This document shows, piece by piece, positions 6,939-11,872 of a stretch of DNA of 11,872 nt (position 1 is its first letter; every line of letters begins with the position of its first letter). The notes below the pieces were generated by a model, which was given only the letters and a program-made list of their open reading frames with translations, searched no databases and was not told the DNA's origin. The translations under genes and the position numbers were made by a program. The DNA is from JBCCEV01 sp039030125 (GTDB lineage Bacteria; Pseudomonadota; Gammaproteobacteria; Ga0077536). The stretch covers positions 1 through 11,872 of the forward strand of contig JBCCEV010000136.1 of assembly GCA_039030125.1 (NCBI GenBank). The letters are read 5' to 3'.

Positions 6939-8210
6939 CTAGTCGGCGCCGGTTTCGCCAATAGCCTCCAGCAATGCTTCGCGCTCCTCGCAGTGGTCGG
7001 GAACGCGCAATTTGCGGCGCTGAGTATCAGAGACGAGCCATCCAGCGTCCAAAAGCCGTTGGATGTTCTTCAATTCGCAGGACATCAGGGTTCTTGAAAA
7101 ATCGCGGGCAATCGCAGAATCGAGACTGCCCGCCAATGGTCTGGCTGCGGCCAGGACCTCAAATTCCTCGTCGTTGGCCTGAGCGAATAGTTCTATCCAA
7201 GTCTTGGGGTTCCTGGGGCCGCCGCCGGCCCGTGCAAGTGCCAGCAGCACCGGCATGTGTTGGTTTTTAAACGCCTGATCAAACGGGTGGCCTTTGTACT
7301 TAGAGGTCTGATTGGGATCGGCGCCGGCGGCCAATAAGGATTCAACGAGTGCTACATCACCGCGCCCGGCGGCATAGTGCAAACACCGCAAGCCTTCACC
7401 CTCGGCGGCGCTGACCGGATCGCCGCCGGCCGCTTGCAAGACCTCGATCATGGCTTTATCACCCGCGAGGCACGCGCCCACCATGGCTTGTGGGCTCGCC
7501 TTGGCTCCTCGTTCGAGTAATAGTTCAATCTTGCCAAGCGCCTCCACCGCTGAGAAGGCCGCGAGATCAATTGGCGTTGGGTAGACCAGCGTGGCCTTGT
7601 TCATATCCCAACTGCGTGCGTAGGCGCTATTCACATCGGCGCCGGCGTTGACCAGTGCCCGGACGACTTCGAGGCTTGAATTCTTAGTTGCCCAATGGAG
7701 GGGTTTCATTGCGAAATCGCGGTCAGCTAAGTTGACATCGGCACCCTCGGCAATAAGCCTCAAGGCGGCGCTGTGATCACCGGGTCGCTGCAGGATTTTG
7801 TGCATCGATACTTCCGCTTGATTAGCAGTACGAAATTTTCGCTCGCTGAGGTGCTCAAAAAACGGGTCAGCCAGACCTGAAATCACGGCAATGACCATTG
7901 CGGTTGCGAACCAGGCGACAAAATAAAGGAGCGGCCAGCGATATTTGTTCCGCTGGCTCGAAAAAAGATACTGAAATAGTGACCAAAGGAGTCCGAAACC
8001 GTGCGCCGGTATCGCCGCCCAAAGAAAAAAGATGAGCGTTAGGAAGGCGGCCATCCAAGGCGCGTCGGGGCCGCCCGTCGGTGACTTTGGTAACGCGGCG
8101 CCCAGCAGTGCGCCAATGCCGGTGAGTACGGTCAGTCCGAGGCAAACCTGGACGAATCGATTGATCGATCGTTGGTCAGGTATCTCATCGGCATCAGCGT
8201 TATCGGCCAT
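6939..8210 (-). CDS. Inner-membrane protein with three helices and a cytoplasmic ankyrin-repeat domain
   Basis: The product has 423 residues and two parts. The first carries three hydrophobic segments, about residues 19-41, 52-83 (long, possibly two half-turns) and 92-113. The second, from about 134 onward, holds ankyrin repeats: SAALRLIAEGADVN (147-160), the helix pair at 170-194 ending NAGADVN, a repeat around 213-238 ending LERGAKAS, a weaker one to about 264, and LHYAAGRGDVALVESLLAAGADPN (277-300). The tail to 423 is helical and degenerate. Ankyrin repeats bind proteins, so this may tether a partner to the membrane; the partner is unknown. It starts 55 bases after the end of the Baeyer-Villiger monooxygenase gene on the same strand, an unusual companion for metabolic genes. 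The ribosome site is weak. The domain call is firm, the role unknown. Confidence 0.85.
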   Translation of the reverse strand: MADNADADEIPDQRSINRFVQVCLGLTVLTGIGALLGAALPKSPTGGPDAPWMAAFLTLIFFLWAAIPAHGFGLLWSLFQYLFSSQRNKYRWPLLYFVAWFATAMVIAVISGLADPFFEHLSERKFRTANQAEVSMHKILQRPGDHSAALRLIAEGADVNLADRDFAMKPLHWATKNSSLEVVRALVNAGADVNSAYARSWDMNKATLVYPTPIDLAAFSAVEALGKIELLLERGAKASPQAMVGACLAGDKAMIEVLQAAGGDPVSAAEGEGLRCLHYAAGRGDVALVESLLAAGADPNQTSKYKGHPFDQAFKNQHMPVLLALARAGGGPRNPKTWIELFAQANDEEFEVLAAARPLAGSLDSAIARDFSRTLMSCELKNIQRLLDAGWLVSDTQRRKLRVPDHCEEREALLEAIGETGAD

Positions 8211-8265
8211 CGTTACGCCAAAGGTGCTTCGTTACCTCACAAGCATAGCCGAAGTGGATCTGAGT

Positions 8266-9915
8266 TTATGAGAAGTCAATCCCTTCGTAATTGCTGGCAG
8301 CTACCTCCGCCAGGCGTTTGGCATATTTAGGTCCACCACCGTTGTAGATGTTGTAGCGAGTCTTCCCGTACTCGTGGCCGTCGACATTGGAGTTGTAGCC
8401 GGTGATCCAACTTTTCGCTTTACGGAGCAGCAATGGCTTGTACATATCTTTAACGTGCTCAAACCAAGCGATCTCGGCATGCTCATCGGCATTGAAACGG
8501 GTGTAACCATTCGCCCATGCATATTCCAGTAGCGGCACGACCCAATCGACCGACATCTCCACCCCACGCGGGAAATTCGTAGCCGAGGTTTGCGGGCCGC
8601 CGAGCATCACCAGATTTGGGATCCCGCTGGTGAGTATCCCGAGGAAAGTGGTGGGTCCATCGCGCCACTTGTCCTTGAGTTTCATGCCGTCCAGCCCTTG
8701 GATATCGATTTGATCGAAGGCGCCGGAGAAGGAATCAAAACCGGTGGCGTAAATGAGCACGTCGAACTCGAACTCGCGATCAGAAGTTTTCAAACCCGTT
8801 GGCGTCACACATTGAATTGGAGTTTCGGCTGAATCAACGAGTTCCACGTTGTCGCGGTTATAGGTCTCGAAGTATCCGGTTTCCAAGGGCACTCGTTGCA
8901 CCCCGAAACCATGGTCAGTCGGAATTAGCTTCGCAGCGGTAGCAGGGTCATCCACCCGCTGTCGAATCCGTTCAGCGATGTATTCAGAGAATTCCTCGTT
9001 GGCTTGTTCATTAATGAAAATTTCGACGAAATTGCTCAACCAGATGCCAAAGCCCGGACCATCGTAGAGCCGATCCCACAGCTCCCGGCGTTGTTCTGGA
9101 CTCACGTCGTAGAACGGCCGGCGGTCCGGCTCGTGTTCAAAGCCACCGGGCGTGCGCGCGCAAGCCGCAAAGATATCGTCATAGCGGGCGCGGATATCGG
9201 CCATCTCTTCCTCGGAAATCGGCCCATTGTTTAACGGTGCTGCCCAGTTAGGACGTCGTTGAAAAACCGTGAGCTGCGAGGCTTCTTTGGCAATCTCCGG
9301 AATGAATTGGATGGCGGTGGCGCCGGTGCCAATCACGCCAACGCGCTTGCCCTTGAGATCGAGTGGTTCGTGCGGCCAATGAAAGGGGTGGAATGATATG
9401 CCCTTGAAGCTATCCATCCCCTCGAACTTGGGTAGCGTTGGGATAGACAAAACGCCAATCGCGGTGACTATGAAGCGCGTGGTGAGCGTGCGCCCATCGT
9501 TCAAACTGAGAGCCCAGGTGTCCGTGTCCTCGTTGAAAACCATGTTCTCAACCCGACAGCCGAATTGCATGTGATCCCTAAGGTCGAATTTGTTGGTAAC
9601 GTATTTGAGGTATTTAAGTGTTTCAGGCTGTGGAGAAAATCTCTCGGTCCAGTGCCACTCCTCAAGCAGTTCCTTGGAAAAAGAATAACCATAGGTGAAG
9701 CTTTCTGAATCAAAGCGTGCTCCTGGGTAGCGGTTGTTGTACCAGGTGCCACCCAGATCTTCGTTGGCGTCTATTGCGATTGCTTTGACGCCGAGATCCT
9801 TAAGGCGTTTGATTTGGTAAATTCCTGCGACGCCAACCCCGATCACGATGACTTCATAGTCGCGTGCGGCGTTGCTTTTTGCGTTCTCGTCATGCTCGCT
9901 GGCGGGTACGCTCAT
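8266..9915 (-). CDS. Type I Baeyer-Villiger monooxygenase (FAD/NADPH-dependent)
   Basis: At 549 residues this has the usual length for class B flavoprotein monooxygenases that turn ketones into esters or lactones with FAD, NADPH and O2. Motifs in order are the FAD Rossmann site GVGVAG (26-31), GGTWYNNRYPGARFD (55-69), the Baeyer-Villiger fingerprint FxGxxxHxxxWP (170-181), the NADPH Rossmann site GTGATA (196-201), RRPNW (220-224), and Arg341 in QRVPLETGYFETYN, which lines up with the catalytic Arg of phenylacetone and cyclohexanone monooxygenases. YATGF at 389-393 closes the FAD part. The start ATG has an AGAGAG ribosome site. It is the first gene of the minus-strand run and diverges from an acyl-CoA dehydrogenase 93 bases away. 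The family is certain enough; the ketone substrate is not known. Confidence 0.93.
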   Translation of the reverse strand: MSVPASEHDENAKSNAARDYEVIVIGVGVAGIYQIKRLKDLGVKAIAIDANEDLGGTWYNNRYPGARFDSESFTYGYSFSKELLEEWHWTERFSPQPETLKYLKYVTNKFDLRDHMQFGCRVENMVFNEDTDTWALSLNDGRTLTTRFIVTAIGVLSIPTLPKFEGMDSFKGISFHPFHWPHEPLDLKGKRVGVIGTGATAIQFIPEIAKEASQLTVFQRRPNWAAPLNNGPISEEEMADIRARYDDIFAACARTPGGFEHEPDRRPFYDVSPEQRRELWDRLYDGPGFGIWLSNFVEIFINEQANEEFSEYIAERIRQRVDDPATAAKLIPTDHGFGVQRVPLETGYFETYNRDNVELVDSAETPIQCVTPTGLKTSDREFEFDVLIYATGFDSFSGAFDQIDIQGLDGMKLKDKWRDGPTTFLGILTSGIPNLVMLGGPQTSATNFPRGVEMSVDWVVPLLEYAWANGYTRFNADEHAEIAWFEHVKDMYKPLLLRKAKSWITGYNSNVDGHEYGKTRYNIYNGGGPKYAKRLAEVAASNYEGIDFS

Positions 9916-9965
9916 TTTGGCTCTCTTTGTTATGACTCTGCTATTTTACGACGAACGCACGAATC

Positions 9966-9978
9966 TCGGATTGACCGA
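9966..9978. promoter_or_regulatory. Small dyad TCGG-N5-CCGA in the divergent promoter region
   Basis: The 93-base gap between the divergent monooxygenase and acyl-CoA dehydrogenase genes must hold both promoters. Near its middle is TCGG (9966-9969), five bases, CCGA (9975-9978), with imperfect extension outward (AATC and ATT). TTGACC at 9971-9976 overlaps it but has no well-placed -10 box. On the minus strand TAAAAT (complement of 9943-9948) is a possible -10 for the monooxygenase. The dyad could be an operator for a cluster regulator not present in this window. Short arms make this weak. Confidence 0.25.
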
Positions 9979-10008
9979 TTTCAATGGACCTAATGAAAGG
10001 CAGGCGAC

Positions 10009-11175
10009 ATGAGTATCGATTTCACTCCTGAACAGCAACAAATTCGCGATAGCGTGGCGAAACTTTGCGCGGATTTTGGGGATGAATATTGGCTTGAACG
10101 GGATCGTGACGGCGAATTTCCGGAAGATTTTTGCAAGGCGATCTCGGACAACGGTTATATGGGCATCGCGATGCCGGAGGCTTACGGCGGTGCCGGATTG
10201 GGGATCACCGAAGCCTCGATTTTGATGCAAACGATCTCCCAATCGGGCGCCGGCAATGGCGGCGTTTCATCGGTTAGCTTAGGTATATTCGGCCTCAATC
10301 CAGTGGTGCGTTATGGCAGCGAAGAGCAAAAGGAGCGCATGCTCCCACCCATTATTAAACGCGAAGATCGCGCGTGCTTTGGGGTGACGGAGCCTAATAC
10401 CGGGTTGGATACCACGCGTTTGAAGACCCGCGCAGTCCTAAAGGGCGATCGCTATGTCGTTCACGGGCAAAAAGTTTGGATCTCGACGGCTCAGGTCGCC
10501 AACAAGATCATGCTCATTGCCCGCACCACCGATGAGAGCGAAACCACCAAACCCATCGATGGCCTGAGCTTGTTTTATACCGATCTCGATCGCAGCAAGG
10601 TTGAAATCACCGAGATCGAAAAAATGGGGCGTAAATGTGTCGACTCCAATCAGATCTTTTTCGATGGTTTAGAGATCCCTGTGGAGGATCGGATCGGCGA
10701 AGAGGGTAAGGGGTTTCGCTACCTCCTCCATGGCATCAATCCCGAGCGTATTTTGATTGCCGCGGGGTTAGTCGGATTAGGTCGCGCCGCTCTAAAGCGT
10801 GCCACGGAATACGCCAAGGAGCGTGTGGTTTTTGACCGTCCCATTGGGAAAAACCAAGGGATCCAGCATCCGCTCGCCAAAAGTTGGGCCGAAATTGAAG
10901 CTGCTAATTTGATGGCATTTCGCGCCGCGCAGCTCTATGACCGCGGCGAGGAATGCGGCGCCGAGTCGAACGCCGCGAAATATCTCGCCGGTGAAGCCAC
11001 CTTCAATGCCTGCAGCAACGCCGTGATGACTCATGGTGGTATGGGTTACGCCAAGGAGTTTCACGTCGAGCGTTATTTTCGCGAAGCGATCATCCACCGA
11101 GTGGCCCCGATCACACCGCATTTAATTCTCTGCTATATCGCAGAGAAGGTATTAGGTCTGCCAAAGTCCTATTAA
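10009..11175 (+). CDS. Acyl-CoA dehydrogenase, FAD-dependent, with IVD-type catalytic Glu position
   Basis: A 388-residue member of the acyl-CoA dehydrogenase family, which oxidises acyl-CoA thioesters to enoyl-CoA and passes electrons to ETF. Domains in order are an N-terminal helical bundle (FTPEQQQIRDSV at 5-16, PEAYGGAGL at 56-64), the beta domain with CFGVTEPNTG (123-132) and VHGQKVWIST (151-160), and a C-terminal helical domain with RVVFDRPIG (272-280) and MTHGGMGYAKE (340-350). The usual catalytic Glu of IYEGT is Pro367 here (RVAPIT). Glu246 in GINPERILIAAG sits where isovaleryl-CoA dehydrogenase carries its base (Glu254), so activity is probably kept, perhaps on branched substrates. 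The start at 10009 has an AGG ribosome site. It diverges from the monooxygenase, which suggests shared control of a ketone-to-acyl-CoA route. The exact chain specificity is unknown. Confidence 0.93.
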   Translation: MSIDFTPEQQQIRDSVAKLCADFGDEYWLERDRDGEFPEDFCKAISDNGYMGIAMPEAYGGAGLGITEASILMQTISQSGAGNGGVSSVSLGIFGLNPVVRYGSEEQKERMLPPIIKREDRACFGVTEPNTGLDTTRLKTRAVLKGDRYVVHGQKVWISTAQVANKIMLIARTTDESETTKPIDGLSLFYTDLDRSKVEITEIEKMGRKCVDSNQIFFDGLEIPVEDRIGEEGKGFRYLLHGINPERILIAAGLVGLGRAALKRATEYAKERVVFDRPIGKNQGIQHPLAKSWAEIEAANLMAFRAAQLYDRGEECGAESNAAKYLAGEATFNACSNAVMTHGGMGYAKEFHVERYFREAIIHRVAPITPHLILCYIAEKVLGLPKSY

Positions 11176-11204
11176 GTCGACTTTAGTCCCGTCGGTTTGA
11201 CCCT

Positions 11205-11630
11205 GTGAAATTTCCACCTTGGCAGCTCGTTTTCATTCCACCGGTGGCCGCTGCAGTGACGGCGGCGGTTGGCGAAACCATCGAGATGTTGTTCATAAGA
11301 ACCGCAGGATGGTATTTCCCAATCATTCACGAAATGATGATGCTGGCGTTCACTGTTGGGCCTTCCTTTCTGGCTAATTTGATCGTTTCGCCTGTAAATT
11401 ATCAGCTAAGTAAGCTAATGCCTGACGCCGGATTAGGGCTTAGCGTTGCATTGGTCGAAGGACTCTTGATTGGGGTGGTCGTCTATTCCATCGATTTATT
11501 TGGTAGTAAACCAACGTTTTTCCATCACGCGATTATCCTCGGCGGATGCATCCCCGGATTGGTGCTCGGGTTAAGCAGTTGGATATTGTGCGCAAAGATG
11601 CATCGGCAAGCAGCCTGGCAAACTGGGTAA
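11205..11630 (+). CDS. Predicted four-helix membrane protein of unknown function
   Basis: A 141-residue product with four hydrophobic segments at about residues 7-30, 39-62, 77-99 and 106-130, short loops and a basic C-terminus (KMHRQ). I do not recognise a family. The start is GTG at 11205, 29 bases after the acyl-CoA dehydrogenase stop on the same strand, which suggests cotranscription; no clear Shine-Dalgarno site is seen, and a later start would cut the first helix. Its TAA ends at 11630, directly abutting the stop codon of the converging TPP-enzyme gene, so no space is left for a terminator between them. Regular helix pattern and placement support a real gene; the role is open. Confidence 0.68.
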   Translation: MKFPPWQLVFIPPVAAAVTAAVGETIEMLFIRTAGWYFPIIHEMMMLAFTVGPSFLANLIVSPVNYQLSKLMPDAGLGLSVALVEGLLIGVVVYSIDLFGSKPTFFHHAIILGGCIPGLVLGLSSWILCAKMHRQAAWQTG

Positions 11631-11872
11631 TTAGTTAGGCGATAGACCCAGGCCCGCGCGGAAGCGATTCTTAACATGGATACCATCCCGTGGCGGCAGA
11701 CACATGGGTGGATTGACGCTGTCAACTTTTATGTTGATGAATACCGGGCCTTCGGTTTCGTAAAGGCTCGAAATGGCGATGGCGAGGTCTTGCTCGTTAG
11801 AAACACGGGCGCTGTTGTGAATTCCCGCGCCGCGTGCCATCGCGACGAGATCGGTCGAAGTTGCGGTATGCG
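11631..11872 (-). CDS. TPP-dependent enzyme, C-terminal fragment (sulfopyruvate/phosphonopyruvate decarboxylase-like)
   Basis: Only the last 79 or so codons lie in the window; the gene continues past the right edge, where no start is reached. The visible protein runs from a stretch reading TSTDLVAMARGAGI, through EGPVFINIKVD, to LPPRDGIHVKNRFRAGLGL and a TAA stop at 11631-11633. The order of TDLVAMARGAGI then GPVFI matches the end of the thiamine-pyrophosphate-binding domain in enzymes such as sulfopyruvate or phosphonopyruvate decarboxylases and acetolactate synthase relatives. The TPP-binding GDG motif would lie outside the window. These enzymes cleave or join carbon next to a 2-keto acid carbonyl. 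It converges end to end with the membrane protein gene. The superfamily is fairly secure, the specific enzyme is not. Confidence 0.72.
   Translation of the reverse strand, partial: HTATSTDLVAMARGAGIHNSARVSNEQDLAIAISSLYETEGPVFINIKVDSVNPPMCLPPRDGIHVKNRFRAGLGLSPN

Noticed and set aside
1..11872. Mobile element, phage, toxin-antitoxin or CRISPR system
   Set aside because: No transposase, integrase, direct repeat array, tRNA attachment site or toxin-antitoxin pair can be seen in either strand.

Overview
The window looks like chromosomal DNA from a proteobacterium, most likely a gammaproteobacterium. The evidence is an E. coli-like OxyR with both redox cysteines, bacterial KatG-type sequence, good Shine-Dalgarno sites, tightly packed genes and moderate GC. 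No taxon can be fixed from this sequence. There are no rRNA or tRNA genes, CRISPR arrays, transposases or integrases, and no gene-free stretch longer than about 155 bases.

Region 1 (45-3025, + strand) is an oxidative-stress pair: a KatG-family catalase-peroxidase and an OxyR regulator. The KatG homologue is odd. It starts with a signal peptide and lacks about the first 100 residues of the family, so the distal haem-pocket Arg/Trp/His are gone, while the proximal pocket and the C-terminal domain are intact.

Region 2 (3026-3530) holds a small secreted protein of unknown function, with an upstream dyad and a strong downstream hairpin that separates it from the converging minus-strand genes.

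Region 3 (3531-9915, - strand) reads in transcription order: type I Baeyer-Villiger monooxygenase, a three-helix membrane protein with ankyrin repeats, an LLM/F420-type oxidoreductase, a PPOX split-barrel F420/flavin protein overlapping it by ATGA, a second LLM oxidoreductase, and an acetoacetate-decarboxylase-fold protein whose usual catalytic residues are replaced. Divergent from the monooxygenase is an acyl-CoA dehydrogenase (10009-11175, + strand), followed by a four-helix membrane protein. The window ends inside a minus-strand TPP-dependent enzyme.

Taken together, regions 3 onward look like an accessory catabolic cluster for a ketone-containing or cyclic substrate (terpenoid, alicyclic or steroid-like; inferred). 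The monooxygenase would insert oxygen next to a ketone, the LLM/PPOX proteins would perform flavin or F420 redox steps, and the acyl-CoA dehydrogenase would feed products into beta-oxidation. The substrate cannot be read from the sequence. The items most worth following up are the KatG without a distal pocket, the ADC-fold protein without its Schiff-base lysine, and the concentration of F420-type enzymes in a proteobacterial background.
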